NCBI GenBank assembly: GCA_964598725.1
Contig: CAZRCW010000001.1
Coordinates: 682,001-746,000, forward strand
Origin: JAGOTP01 sp964598725
GTDB taxonomy: Bacteria; Patescibacteriota; Patescibacteriia; 2-12-FULL-60-25
Length of the DNA: 64,000 nt
Direction of reading: 5' to 3'
Shown: positions 33,373-41,864 of the stretch, piece after piece
Numbering within the stretch: position 1 is the stretch's first letter
How the letters are laid out: every line of letters begins with the position of its first letter
The notes under the pieces: model-generated
What the model was told of the DNA's origin: nothing
Seen by the model: the letters and a program-made list of their open reading frames with translations, nothing else
Databases searched by the model: none
Position numbers and translations under genes: made by a program

Positions 33373-33837
33373 ATGGGACAAGTCCAATACGTCAGCGCCG
33401 AAGGTCTCGAGCGCTTGAAGCAAGAACTGCATGAACTCAAAACCGTAAAGCGCCGTGAGGCTGCTGGTCGTATTGAGGTCGCGAAAGCTCTTGGCGATTT
33501 GTCAGAGAACGCGGAGTACCATGAAGCCAAAGACGCCCTCGCTCTTTTGGAGAACCGCGTCTTCGAAATCGAACAAACGTTGAAAGATGTTCAGTTGATC
33601 GAAGATCAGGGAGCGAAGACCGGTGTGGTCCATGTCGGTTCGACGGTTGTCGTCGAGGTTCGTGGTCAAAACAAAACGTTCACGATCGTCGGATCAAACG
33701 AAGCAGACCCTGCAGCAGGTAAGATCTCGAATGAATCGCCGATCGGCATCGCTCTCCTTGGTGCGAAGGTTGGGGAGATCGTTGATGTCGCTACTCCAGC
33801 CGGTACGGTCGAATATCGTGTTGTCAAAGTCGATTAA
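33373..33837 (+). CDS. greA: Transcription elongation factor GreA
   Basis: Rescues backtracked RNA polymerase by stimulating transcript cleavage. 154 aa. N-terminal coiled coil with LGDLSENAEYHEAKD, the acidic tip that enters the secondary channel, and the C-terminal FKBP-like domain (SPIGIALLGAKVGEIVDV, then VEYRVVKV). No Shine-Dalgarno. lysS follows after 3 bases. Confidence 0.96.
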   Translation: MGQVQYVSAEGLERLKQELHELKTVKRREAAGRIEVAKALGDLSENAEYHEAKDALALLENRVFEIEQTLKDVQLIEDQGAKTGVVHVGSTVVVEVRGQNKTFTIVGSNEADPAAGKISNESPIGIALLGAKVGEIVDVATPAGTVEYRVVKVD

Positions 33838-33840
33838 TCT

Positions 33841-35337
33841 ATGATCGAAGAAGTTGAAGTCCGTCGAGGGAAACTCGAACAGTTCCGACGCTCCGAGATC
33901 GATCCCTATCCAAAAACCCACGACCGCGACACGACCGTTGCGTCGCTTCAGGCAGCCTTCGATACACTCGTGGCTGATAACGCTGCGGTTACGGTCGCTG
34001 GTCGTTTGATGGCGCTCCGCGTTCATGGCGGTCTTGCCTTCGCTGACTTGGTTGATGAAAGCGGGAAAATCCAGTTAAGTTTGAAACAAGAAGCGCTCGA
34101 CGCTTCTTTTACGTTGTTCTGTGAACAGATCGATACGGGGGATATCGTCCAAGCGACCGGTGTGCCCTTCGTCACCAAGCGCGGTGAGCGCTCGATCGCC
34201 GTCTCAAGTTGGAGCATTCTAGCCAAAGCCTTGCGCCCCCTGCCGGACAAATGGTCTGGTCTTCAAGATATCGAAGCTCGCTACCGTCACCGGGAGTTAG
34301 ACCTTATTTCAAGCCCAGAAGTAAAGAACACGTTCGTTGTTCGATCAAAGTTAGTCCAATCAATGCGCCGTTTCTTGGACGACCGTGGATTTTTGGAGGT
34401 TGAGACTCCGATGCTCCACCCGATTCCAGGTGGCGCCAACGCGAAGCCGTTCATCACGCATCACAATGCGCTCGATATCGATCTCTACCTGCGTATCGCA
34501 CCGGAGCTCTACTTGAAGCGTTTGATTGTCGGTGGCTTTGAAAAGATCTACGAGGTTGCTCGCTGTTTCCGCAATGAAGGCATCGATCCAACCCACAACC
34601 CGGAGTTCACCCAGATCGAACTGTACTGGGCCTATATTAGTCAGGACTTCTTGAGTTTTATGGAGGAGATGCTCGGCCATATGCTTGAGCAGTCGGTTGG
34701 CACGACGAAGGTGCTGCGTCAGGGAGTCGAACTCGATTTCAAAGCCCCGTGGCCACGTAAGACATTCCGCCAAGTGATCCTCGATGCCTGTGGGATCGAT
34801 GTGAACCGCTGCTTTACCCCAGAGGATGTAATTCGCGAAGTGAAAGCGGCGAAGGTAAAGGTTGATTTTAAAGGCGCTGTTGGCTTAGGTGAATACCTCG
34901 ATCAGCTGTATAAGAAAACCGGGCGCGCTTCGATCGTTCAGCCCACCTGGGTCCTGGACTATCCAGTCGAGATGAAGCCGCTCGCGAACCGTAGCGCTAC
35001 GGACTCGACGAAGGCCGCTGTGGCTCAGCTCGTCGTCATGGGAGGTGAGATCATCAACGCCTACTACCACGAACTCAACGACCCGATTGACCAGCGTCAC
35101 CGCTTTGAAGAAGAAGAGAAACTAGCCGCTCAGGGAAGCGAGGAGTCACAACGCATCGATGAGGACTTCTTGTCTGCTCTCGAACAAGGTATGCCGCCAA
35201 CGAGTGGAATGGGAATGGGAATCGATCGCCTTGTTGCGTTGCTCACCGATAGCCCAAGCCTGAAAGAAGTGATCTTCTTTCCAACGCTTCGCCCGTTGAC
35301 GGCTCACTTAGAGAAAAAAGACGACAAGAAGAACTAG
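33841..35337 (+). CDS. lysS: Lysyl-tRNA synthetase, class II
   Basis: 498 aa. OB-fold anticodon-binding domain (VAGRLMALRVHGGLAF) then the class II core: motif 1 near GFLEVETPMLHPIPGGANAKP, motif 2 FRNEGIDPTHNPEFTQIE, motif 3 GMGMGIDRLVALLT. Starts 3 bases after greA. Confidence 0.96.
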   Translation: MIEEVEVRRGKLEQFRRSEIDPYPKTHDRDTTVASLQAAFDTLVADNAAVTVAGRLMALRVHGGLAFADLVDESGKIQLSLKQEALDASFTLFCEQIDTGDIVQATGVPFVTKRGERSIAVSSWSILAKALRPLPDKWSGLQDIEARYRHRELDLISSPEVKNTFVVRSKLVQSMRRFLDDRGFLEVETPMLHPIPGGANAKPFITHHNALDIDLYLRIAPELYLKRLIVGGFEKIYEVARCFRNEGIDPTHNPEFTQIELYWAYISQDFLSFMEEMLGHMLEQSVGTTKVLRQGVELDFKAPWPRKTFRQVILDACGIDVNRCFTPEDVIREVKAAKVKVDFKGAVGLGEYLDQLYKKTGRASIVQPTWVLDYPVEMKPLANRSATDSTKAAVAQLVVMGGEIINAYYHELNDPIDQRHRFEEEEKLAAQGSEESQRIDEDFLSALEQGMPPTSGMGMGIDRLVALLTDSPSLKEVIFFPTLRPLTAHLEKKDDKKN

Positions 35338-35346
35338 TGGTCTTGT

Positions 35347-35724
35347 ATGCGCATCGTTCTTTGTTACGGGGTGTTCGATCGGCCTATCGCTGCATACGAG
35401 ACCTATCTGCATGAAGCGCGACTTCAGGGAGACCGGATCTACGTCGTGATAGCGCGCGACCGTCTAGTTCTTGAGTCCTCAGAGCAGATTCCGTCGATGG
35501 GTGAGCGCCAACGCTTGGATCGCATCGAACGTCACCCGTTGGTGCATAAGGCTTATCTAGCACATACGCACGAACCGATTCGGACGATCGAAGAGATCCG
35601 TCCTCACGTCTGTCTGTTAGCGGAGGAGCGTCATGGTCTTCCTGAAGCCCTGGAGGCCGAACTCATTCGTCGTGGGATCTTTCTGTCGGTGCAATCAGTT
35701 GCTCATTCTCTGCAAAATCGATAA
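35347..35724 (+). CDS. Nucleotidyltransferase-like protein without HxGH
   Basis: 125 aa with the Rossmann-type cytidylyltransferase layout: YGVFDRPIAAYETYL, then GDRIYVVIARD, MGERQRLDRIE and RPHVCLLAEERHG. In TagD/RibL/FAD-synthase relatives the first motif is FD-x-x-HxGH; here HxGH is replaced by PIAAYE. It may be inactive or act differently. Lies between lysS and serS with short spacers, so it is probably co-expressed with synthetases. Confidence 0.7.
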   Translation: MRIVLCYGVFDRPIAAYETYLHEARLQGDRIYVVIARDRLVLESSEQIPSMGERQRLDRIERHPLVHKAYLAHTHEPIRTIEEIRPHVCLLAEERHGLPEALEAELIRRGIFLSVQSVAHSLQNR

Positions 35725-35739
35725 CGTTTCTCTATCTCT

Positions 35740-37011
35740 ATGATTGATATCCAAACCCTGCGCGCGGCGCCCGAAGACATTCGCACCAACTTGGCTCGTC
35801 GCCACGTGAGTGTTGATCTTGATCGGCTGCTCAGCTTAGACGAGAGCCGTTCTCGTTTGATCCAGGAGTTGGATGTCGTTCGTCAGGAACGCAATAAGAT
35901 TGCAGATCAGGTCTCGAAGGCGACGGCAGAAGACCGACCAGCCTTGATTGCGCGTGGCAAAGAGTTGAAGGAAACGATCGCTGCCCGTGAACCAGAACTC
36001 GAAGCCGTCGAAACGGAATGGAAAGACCTCTTATCCCAAATCCCAAACCACACCCATCCAGCCGCTCCTACGGGCGCGTCCGATGAAGAGAATGTGGAGA
36101 TTAAAGTCTCTGGGGATGAGCAGAAGTTTGAGTTTGCGCCAAAGTCCCATACAGAGCTCGCCAAGCAACACGATCTGATCGACTTCGATCGTGGAGCAAA
36201 AGTCGCTGGAGCGAAGTTCTACTTCTTGAAAGGTAAACTCGTCTTGCTTGAGCAGGCGTTAATCCAGTGGGTCTTGAAAGAGCTCGTTGCAGAAGGTTTT
36301 ACGCCGATCGAAACCCCTGACCTCGCTAAGGAAGAGATCATGGCGGGAACAGGTTTCAATCCGCGTGGATCAGAAGATCAGATCTACACCATCGCTGGTA
36401 CGGATCTTTCGTTGGTTGCAACAGCCGAGATTCCGGTCGGTGGCTATTTCAAAGACGAGATCTTGGACGGGAAGGATCTGCCACTGCGCTTCGTCGGGTT
36501 GTCCCATTGCTTCCGCAAGGAGGCAGGTGCTTACGGCAAAGAGTCCTACGGCCTCTACCGCGTTCACCAGTTCACGAAAGTCGAGATGTTTATCTTCTCA
36601 ACACCTGAGCAGTCAGAAGGCCTGCACGAAGAATTACGCCGTTTGGAGGAACGTATCTTCAGCAAGCTTGGTCTCCGCTATCGTGTGGTCGATATTTGTA
36701 CGGGAGATCTCGGTGGTCCAGCCTATCGCAAATACGACCTTGAGGCCTGGATGTGGGGCAAGGGCGAGGGCAAAGGTGGCTGGGGGGAGGTCACGAGTAC
36801 TTCTAACTGCACGGACTACCAAGCGCGTCGTTTAAATATTCGGTATCGCAAAGAAGATGGTTCGGTTGAGCTTATTCATACCTTGAATGGGACAGCACTT
36901 GCTCTGTCACGCGCCATGATCGCTGTCCTTGAGCAGTATCAAGAGGCCGATGGCTCGATCCGAGTACCAGAAGTCCTACAGCCCTTCACCGGCTTCGACC
37001 GTATCGCCTAA
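35740..37011 (+). CDS. serS: Seryl-tRNA synthetase
   Basis: 423 aa. N-terminal coiled-coil arm that holds the tRNA long variable arm (residues about 30-100), then the class II core with FRKEAGAYGKESYGLYRVHQ (motif 2) and NGTALALSRAMIAVLE (motif 3). Typical start and length. Charges tRNA-Ser. Confidence 0.96.
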   Translation: MIDIQTLRAAPEDIRTNLARRHVSVDLDRLLSLDESRSRLIQELDVVRQERNKIADQVSKATAEDRPALIARGKELKETIAAREPELEAVETEWKDLLSQIPNHTHPAAPTGASDEENVEIKVSGDEQKFEFAPKSHTELAKQHDLIDFDRGAKVAGAKFYFLKGKLVLLEQALIQWVLKELVAEGFTPIETPDLAKEEIMAGTGFNPRGSEDQIYTIAGTDLSLVATAEIPVGGYFKDEILDGKDLPLRFVGLSHCFRKEAGAYGKESYGLYRVHQFTKVEMFIFSTPEQSEGLHEELRRLEERIFSKLGLRYRVVDICTGDLGGPAYRKYDLEAWMWGKGEGKGGWGEVTSTSNCTDYQARRLNIRYRKEDGSVELIHTLNGTALALSRAMIAVLEQYQEADGSIRVPEVLQPFTGFDRIA

Positions 37012-37022
37012 ACAACCTCTGC

Positions 37023-38147
37023 ATGAAGACCTGGCTCGAGCTGTCCGCGTCAGCCCTCCGTGAGAATTATCAGAAAATCTCAAACGACATCGCTCCCGCC
37101 AAGGCGATGGCGGTTTTGAAATCGAATGCCTACGGCCATGGCCTGATTGAAGCAGGGACGATCCTAAAAGATCTTGCACATTCGTTTGCCGTTGATCGGG
37201 TGGAGGAGGGGAGGGCCCTTCGCGAAGCGGGAGTCACGCAGCAGATTCTTGTTTTAGGTTACGTGGAAGATCGACAAGGTTTACGCGATGCCATCGAGCT
37301 GAATCTCGATTTGGCCATCTCCAGTTTTGAACAGCTAGAACAACTACATTTTACGACGCAAGAGCAGGGTGCTCAGGGTCAGGTCCACATCCACTTAGAA
37401 GTTGAGACTGGGTTGTACCGTCTTGGGCTGCCAGAAGCGGATCTTGAACGAGTTATTGCGTTGCTAGGGTCTCAGTCGTTCATTAAGGTCCGCGGGATGT
37501 TTACCCACTTCGCCAATGTCGAAGAGGATTTAGATCGGGACTTTGCTCAGACGCAGCAGCAGCGGTTTGCAGCGATTCGGGAGAGATTGCTCACAGCAGG
37601 GATCAAGATCGAACAAACGCATATGGCGTGTAGCGCAGCTGGATTGGTATTCGCTGCTTCGCGTTACGATGTCGTTCGTCTTGGGATCTCGCTCTACGGC
37701 CTGTGGTCGTCTGAGTTGGTTCGTACAGTAGTTCATGAGTCACGAAGCCTCTCACTTAAGTCTGCGCTTACCTGGAAGACTGTAGTCGCTCAGGTGAAGT
37801 CGGTTGCGAAGGATGAGACAGTTGGCTATGCCCGTAGTGAGCGTCTGACGCGTGACTCACGGATTGCGGTCCTACCGATCGGTTATTACGACGGCTATCC
37901 TCGCTCGTTGTCCTCACGTGGGGTCGTCGTTATTCAGGGGCGACGCTGTAAGATTGTTGGGAAGATCTGTATGAATATGTGTATGGTTGATGTTACAGAT
38001 ACGCTGGAGTCAGTTGCTCCAGGCACCGAGGTGACGTTGATCGGTCCAGGGATCGATGCAGAAGAGCTGGCTGGACTGGCCGGTACCATTCATTACGAAC
38101 TCGTCACACGCTTATCCTCCACGCTGCCGCGACTTGTGGTAGATTAG
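37023..38147 (+). CDS. alr: Alanine racemase
   Basis: PLP enzyme making D-alanine for the peptidoglycan peptide; supplies MurF (through D-Ala-D-Ala). 374 aa. The PLP lysine lies in AVLKSNAYGHG (about residue 38), the second catalytic Tyr in TVGYARSERL, and PIGYYDGYPR is typical. A copy of the polar 14-base motif (37349) is read as HFTTQE. 11 bases after serS. Confidence 0.93.
   Translation: MKTWLELSASALRENYQKISNDIAPAKAMAVLKSNAYGHGLIEAGTILKDLAHSFAVDRVEEGRALREAGVTQQILVLGYVEDRQGLRDAIELNLDLAISSFEQLEQLHFTTQEQGAQGQVHIHLEVETGLYRLGLPEADLERVIALLGSQSFIKVRGMFTHFANVEEDLDRDFAQTQQQRFAAIRERLLTAGIKIEQTHMACSAAGLVFAASRYDVVRLGISLYGLWSSELVRTVVHESRSLSLKSALTWKTVVAQVKSVAKDETVGYARSERLTRDSRIAVLPIGYYDGYPRSLSSRGVVVIQGRRCKIVGKICMNMCMVDVTDTLESVAPGTEVTLIGPGIDAEELAGLAGTIHYELVTRLSSTLPRLVVD
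37349..37362 (+). repeat. Polar 14-base motif, copy 2
   Basis: Exact TTTTACGACGCAAG within alr. Confidence 0.8.
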
Positions 38148-38157
38148 GGTCGTCCGT

Positions 38158-38934
38158 ATGTCTTCGCTCTTTACCCTTCGCAAACCGTACGTCTTGGTTG
38201 GCGTGATTGCGTTGGTGGGTTGGGCGTTCTTCTTTTTCCGTTCGGAGTTTTTTGAATTAAAAGGGGTGGAAGTCCAAGCGAGTGGGGGAATCATCTCAGA
38301 AGCCGATATTTTGCCAATTGTGTTAGATATCCTGGATACGCAATCCGCTCGCCCGTGGTCAAAGCGTCAGGAGTTTTTCCTACCCAAGAAGCGATTGGAG
38401 GAGGGGATTAAGACGGCGCTCTATGCCGAACAGGTTGAGGTCGGGGACACAGACTCAAACGTTTTACGACTCAAGATCTCATTTGGATCACGGTTTGTAT
38501 ACACAACGCAGGATGGAGCGGACTACCTCAAGTGCGCTGTCGCGCGACCAGCCGGGATCGCGGTAGAGGACTCGTCTACTCTAAGTGGCTTAAAGAAACG
38601 CTATCTAGCTATAGATTTTACGACACAAGATGTAGATGGTCTGGTATACCTTCGAAATACCACAACAACCTTAGAGGTGCCGGTCATAAAGCGTCTTTTA
38701 GACCTTGGGAAGCTACTCGATGACCATCAGATCAAGTTTGCGCATTTTGAAGAAGCTACAGGCCATGATGTGACCATTCAGTTAGATCGTGACCGAGAGG
38801 TTCTGATAGACCTAGAACAGCCGCTACGTGAACAGGTTGAGCGTGGACAGGCCGTATTACGTGACAAGCAGTACAAAGACCTCAAACCCGTCACAATAGA
38901 CCTACGGATCCCAGATCGAGCCTACCTACGATGA
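38158..38934 (+). CDS. ftsQ: FtsQ/DivIB-like division protein
   Basis: 258 aa. Short cytoplasmic tail, one membrane helix (about 10-28), then FFELKGVEVQASGGIISEAD, the beginning of a POTRA domain, and a final VTIDLRIPDRAYLR that matches the FtsQ end motif. Links divisome complexes FtsBL and the septal enzymes. Two one-mismatch copies of the polar motif (38462, 38616) are in this gene. It ends 11 bases before the dif-like site. Confidence 0.78.
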   Translation: MSSLFTLRKPYVLVGVIALVGWAFFFFRSEFFELKGVEVQASGGIISEADILPIVLDILDTQSARPWSKRQEFFLPKKRLEEGIKTALYAEQVEVGDTDSNVLRLKISFGSRFVYTTQDGADYLKCAVARPAGIAVEDSSTLSGLKKRYLAIDFTTQDVDGLVYLRNTTTTLEVPVIKRLLDLGKLLDDHQIKFAHFEEATGHDVTIQLDRDREVLIDLEQPLREQVERGQAVLRDKQYKDLKPVTIDLRIPDRAYLR

Positions 38935-38945
38935 GTCTACCCTAA

Positions 38946-38973
38946 GAGTCGTATAAGATATATTGTACGACTC
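38946..38973. other. dif-like recombination site (28 bp)
   Basis: GAGTCGTATAA, then GATATA, then TTGTACGACTC. The 11-6-11 layout with arms that are inverted repeats at 10 of 11 positions is that of XerC/XerD dif sites. TCGTATAA differs at one of eight positions from TCGCATAA of common dif sites. It sits where core genes change from the plus to the minus strand. Function inferred. Confidence 0.62.
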
Positions 38974-39198
38974 ATGATACACGGGGTATATGGGTACCTT
39001 AAGCACCCTGTCTTTTAGGCTACATAGAGCCAATATACGACAATAGGTTACCTGAACTATGTATGTACACACGTCTGAACCCATGATGGCCATCCTGTCA
39101 CCGAGTCTTTAGTAAGGTCTACCCTCTACTAGGCCGTCTTTTGGCTCGCTTCGAGCAGAACGGGTCCTCTTGCGCCATCTGTTTCAAAAATACATATC

Positions 39199-39212
39199 TT
39201 TTACGACGCAAG
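39199..39212 (+). repeat. Polar 14-base motif, copy 3
   Basis: Exact TTTTACGACGCAAG in the terminus region. It is the last copy in plus orientation. Confidence 0.8.
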
Positions 39213-39350
39213 TTTTTATATAGACAAAGAAAGACGAACCGCCTTTAGCTCAGCTAGCTTCGGTAAGTGAGGGCGGCTTGCCGGTGGCTGCTTCCCCATG
39301 GAAGCCCCTAAATACGAGTACTCTCCCCTATGGAAGAGTTCGTTGAACCT

Positions 39351-39363
39351 TTGCGTCGTAAAA
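39351..39363 (-). repeat. Polar motif, copy 4 (13 of 14 bases)
   Basis: TTGCGTCGTAAAA, the first copy in the opposite orientation, 138 bases from copy 3. Confidence 0.75.
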
Positions 39364-39408
39364 CGTTAAAGCGTCTTTATGCGTTTAGCTGTATACTTGA
39401 AGAATTCT

Positions 39409-39549
39409 ATGACCTCTACTTCCCCACCGATTCTGGACACCGTCTATGGATCGGCTGATGCGCTGAGTAGCAATCTGATTTTGATTGTTGTTGGTTTCAT
39501 TGCTTTGCTCTTGGGCTGTTTGGCCGCCTTTCTGAAACACAAAAAGTAG
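39409..39549 (+). CDS. 46-aa single-helix membrane peptide
   Basis: ATG to TAG, 46 aa: a polar N-terminus (about 22 residues), one strongly hydrophobic helix (NLILIVVGFIALLLGCLAAF) and a C-terminal KHKK. Good membrane-peptide composition with positive residues at the end. No Shine-Dalgarno; TATACT ends 14 bases upstream. No family recognised. Confidence 0.6.
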   Translation: MTSTSPPILDTVYGSADALSSNLILIVVGFIALLLGCLAAFLKHKK

Positions 39550-39615
39550 ACTCTCGCCTACTTTCCTACGGCGTCCTTAGCGAACCGTGAACTTGGGCTC
39601 TTGTCGTCAAAGACC

Positions 39616-40260
39616 TTACAACCGCTCTATGGCTACCGGTGGTTGGGGCGGATAGATCTCAATGTCTATCCAAGCCTTCACACTCGCCAGCATGTCACGT
39701 ACGCCGTACCACAGGTCTTTTCGGTAGGAGCGGAGGTTTGCCGGAACACCAACCGTATCGAGACCGAAGGAACGACACAGGTAGATAGCACGGCCTAGAT
39801 GGAACCGTTGCGTGATAAGCACCACTTTCTTTAGGTGGTAGACCTCAGCTGCACGCTTACAGCTCTCGTATGTTCGAAACCCCTCGTTATCGATCACCAT
39901 ACGGTCCGGTGAAGCCCCGAGCTTGATCAACCAGGCATTCATAACGGTCACTTCATCCCGCCTGAACTGTCCGCCATCCCCTGTTAAGAGCATCGGAGCC
40001 TCTACCGCTCGTGAAACACGTTCACCAACGATTAAACGATCGGTAAGCGCGTCGCTTGGCTCGCCGTTATCCTCAATGCCAGCCCCGAGAATCAAGACAG
40101 CGTCCGGGTGGGGCGTGAGTTGATCGATCGAGCGAATAAAGGGAACAGAAGATAGTTGCACGCGCAACATCAGCGCAAGCGAGGTACAGGAACCAACGCC
40201 AAAGACAATGAGAGCCCCAAATAGCCCTCGTCGTATCCAACGTCGTTCAAGTAGGTGCAT
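39616..40260 (-). CDS. SanA/YdcF-like DUF218 protein
   Basis: 214 aa. One N-terminal membrane anchor (about 11-32), then the DUF218 fold with DAVLILGAGI, DALTDRLIVGERV, LTGDGGQFRRDE and VVLITQRFHLGRAIYLC. The E. coli relatives SanA and ElyC affect envelope integrity; the precise reaction is unknown. It overlaps neither neighbour but starts 2 bases after the rmuC stop, so the two form an operon. Confidence 0.82.
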   Translation of the reverse strand: MHLLERRWIRRGLFGALIVFGVGSCTSLALMLRVQLSSVPFIRSIDQLTPHPDAVLILGAGIEDNGEPSDALTDRLIVGERVSRAVEAPMLLTGDGGQFRRDEVTVMNAWLIKLGASPDRMVIDNEGFRTYESCKRAAEVYHLKKVVLITQRFHLGRAIYLCRSFGLDTVGVPANLRSYRKDLWYGVRDMLASVKAWIDIEIYPPQPPVAIERL

Positions 40261-40262
40261 GC

Positions 40263-41354
40263 TTAGTCGTCTGTCGCCGGCTTATCGACGGCGCTCGACA
40301 ATTGAATACCTGCCGCCTGACCCGTGATACGCAGCACGTCCTTATCAATTTTCGTAAATTCTTTACTGGCCAAGTTATACTGGTTCACAGCTGTTCCTAG
40401 ATGCTTACCTACGGCTGTAAACGAAGCGTCGTACGCTTGGAGGTGTCGGGCGAGGTCTCCGACGCGTAAACGAATCTCCTTCGCCTGTTCCTCGATTTTA
40501 AGCGCGTTCAAGCCCTGGAGTACTGTCTGCAAGTAGGCGGAGAACGACGTCGGTGACACAATGATGACGTGATACTTCGCCGCCGCGCGCTGAAGCAGGT
40601 TCTCCGTCTCAGCCGAAAGCGCACCGATCTTGTTTACAAGCAGATCATAGTAAATCGCTTCATGCGGGATAAACATGAACGCAAACTCGGTCGTTCCATC
40701 CTGTGGTCGGATATACTTCGACGTTTCGAGGATACGTTGCTTCAAATCATTCACGAAGGCTTTCTCCAAACGATCTCGCTCCTCATCAGATTCGGCTTCA
40801 ACCATGCGATTGTAGTTCTCCAAACTGAACTTCGAGTCGATCGGTACAATTTTGTCGCGCACAAAAACGACAGCATCGACAATCAGGCCGTCCTTGAATG
40901 GATATTGCATCTGGTACTGACCTGGAGCAAACAAATTGCGAAGAAGCGTTTCGAGATAGTATTCACCCAACACCCCACGCTGTTTTGGATTGCTTAAAAT
41001 GCGCTGCAGCTGCTCGAGCTGACCCGAGAAGGACAGAACCTGCTTGTTGGTCTCTTCGATCTTCACCAGACGTTCTGTGACGTCACGGACGGTACTGGTC
41101 ATGTGGTGACTCGATGTCTGATGCTGCTTGAGCGTTTCCACCAACGAGGTCTTCACATCGCCCTGGAGACCTTCCAGTTTCTGCTGCACGATCAGCAGCA
41201 TATTTGGATCAATCGCCGGCTGAGACAGTTTTTGCGAGAGCTGAAGCAAAAAATAGCCTAGGATTCCGAAACCGACGATAAAAAGAACGATGAGAATCCA
41301 GAGCATAGTTCCTGCATTGTCTAGGAGCGCGACCAGCTTGACAAGGCGCCGCAT
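40263..41354 (-). CDS. rmuC: RmuC-family protein
   Basis: 363 aa, or 347 from an ATG at 41306 that has AGGA upstream; the longer ATG instead has GATAAT 7 bases upstream. A membrane helix (WILIVLFIVGFGILGYFLL), a coiled-coil and the RmuC domain with QRGVLGEYYLETLL, DAVVFVRDKIVPIDSKF and FMFIPHEAIYY. RmuC proteins limit DNA rearrangements; a nuclease fold is predicted for the family. First gene of the leftward arm operon. Confidence 0.88.
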   Translation of the reverse strand: MRRLVKLVALLDNAGTMLWILIVLFIVGFGILGYFLLQLSQKLSQPAIDPNMLLIVQQKLEGLQGDVKTSLVETLKQHQTSSHHMTSTVRDVTERLVKIEETNKQVLSFSGQLEQLQRILSNPKQRGVLGEYYLETLLRNLFAPGQYQMQYPFKDGLIVDAVVFVRDKIVPIDSKFSLENYNRMVEAESDEERDRLEKAFVNDLKQRILETSKYIRPQDGTTEFAFMFIPHEAIYYDLLVNKIGALSAETENLLQRAAAKYHVIIVSPTSFSAYLQTVLQGLNALKIEEQAKEIRLRVGDLARHLQAYDASFTAVGKHLGTAVNQYNLASKEFTKIDKDVLRITGQAAGIQLSSAVDKPATDD

Positions 41355-41423
41355 ATCCTCAATTATCCACAGACGCTCAATTATCTTTCGTGTTATCTTC
41401 GAATCCGCTGACTCACTGTTCTT

Positions 41424-41810
41424 ATGCCTAAGAAGCCAACCCCATCCCCTGTCGTGTCTTCGTCTGCCCAGAAGAAAAAGCCGACCGCCACTCCACCCGC
41501 CAAGAAAGCGGTTGCTGATGAGGATACGCTTGATGAAGACGAACTCGAACCAGAAGATCTCGAGGATGACGAATTAGACGAAGATGCAGAAAAGGTAGCC
41601 GATGATGAAGTCGCCGCGATCGAAGTCGAAGATCCAGATAAGGTCGATGATAAGGATGAAGAAGAAGAACCGGTTGATGAAGAAGCGATCCTCGCCAAGG
41701 GCGACGATCTCGAGATTCTCAACTTACTCGCCAAAAAAGCCAACCGCTTGGAACAAGGTCTCGATGACGATGAGATCCTTCCAGACGAAGAAGGCATGAA
41801 CAACTACTAG
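41424..41810 (+). CDS. Acidic low-complexity protein
   Basis: 128 aa. A Lys/Pro/Ala-rich N-terminus (1-30), then a long Glu/Asp-rich stretch (33-95) and a short helical end. No fold or catalytic motif; probably disordered. Divergent from rmuC, convergent with the exonuclease gene, ended by a bidirectional terminator. Confidence 0.7.
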   Translation: MPKKPTPSPVVSSSAQKKKPTATPPAKKAVADEDTLDEDELEPEDLEDDELDEDAEKVADDEVAAIEVEDPDKVDDKDEEEEPVDEEAILAKGDDLEILNLLAKKANRLEQGLDDDEILPDEEGMNNY

Positions 41811-41816
41811 ATCAAC

Positions 41817-41847
41817 AAAACGACCAGGACTTGATCCTGGTCGTTTT
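41817..41847. terminator. Bidirectional terminator
   Basis: 13-bp stem AAAACGACCAGGA/TCCTGGTCGTTTT, loop CTTGA, between convergent genes. Confidence 0.95.
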
Positions 41848-41864
41848 GATTTCATCGTCCTTTC

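Larger units (their letters stand above)
38974..39408. other. Terminus intergenic region, structured
   Basis: About 430 bases without a gene. It holds the hairpin GCTCG-CTT-CGAGC (39144-39156), two polar motifs facing each other (39199 and 39351), and between them three potential stems: CCGCC/GGCGG, GCTTCC-CCAT-GGAAGC and CTCTCC/GGAAGAG. A structured RNA or a protein-binding terminus region are both possible. No tRNA, tmRNA or SRP RNA hallmark is present. Confidence 0.5.

Noticed and set aside
39230..39350. tRNA, tmRNA or SRP RNA in the terminus region
   Set aside because: TTAGCTCAGC looks tRNA-like but no cloverleaf forms; no tmRNA tag or SRP GGAA tetraloop context is found.
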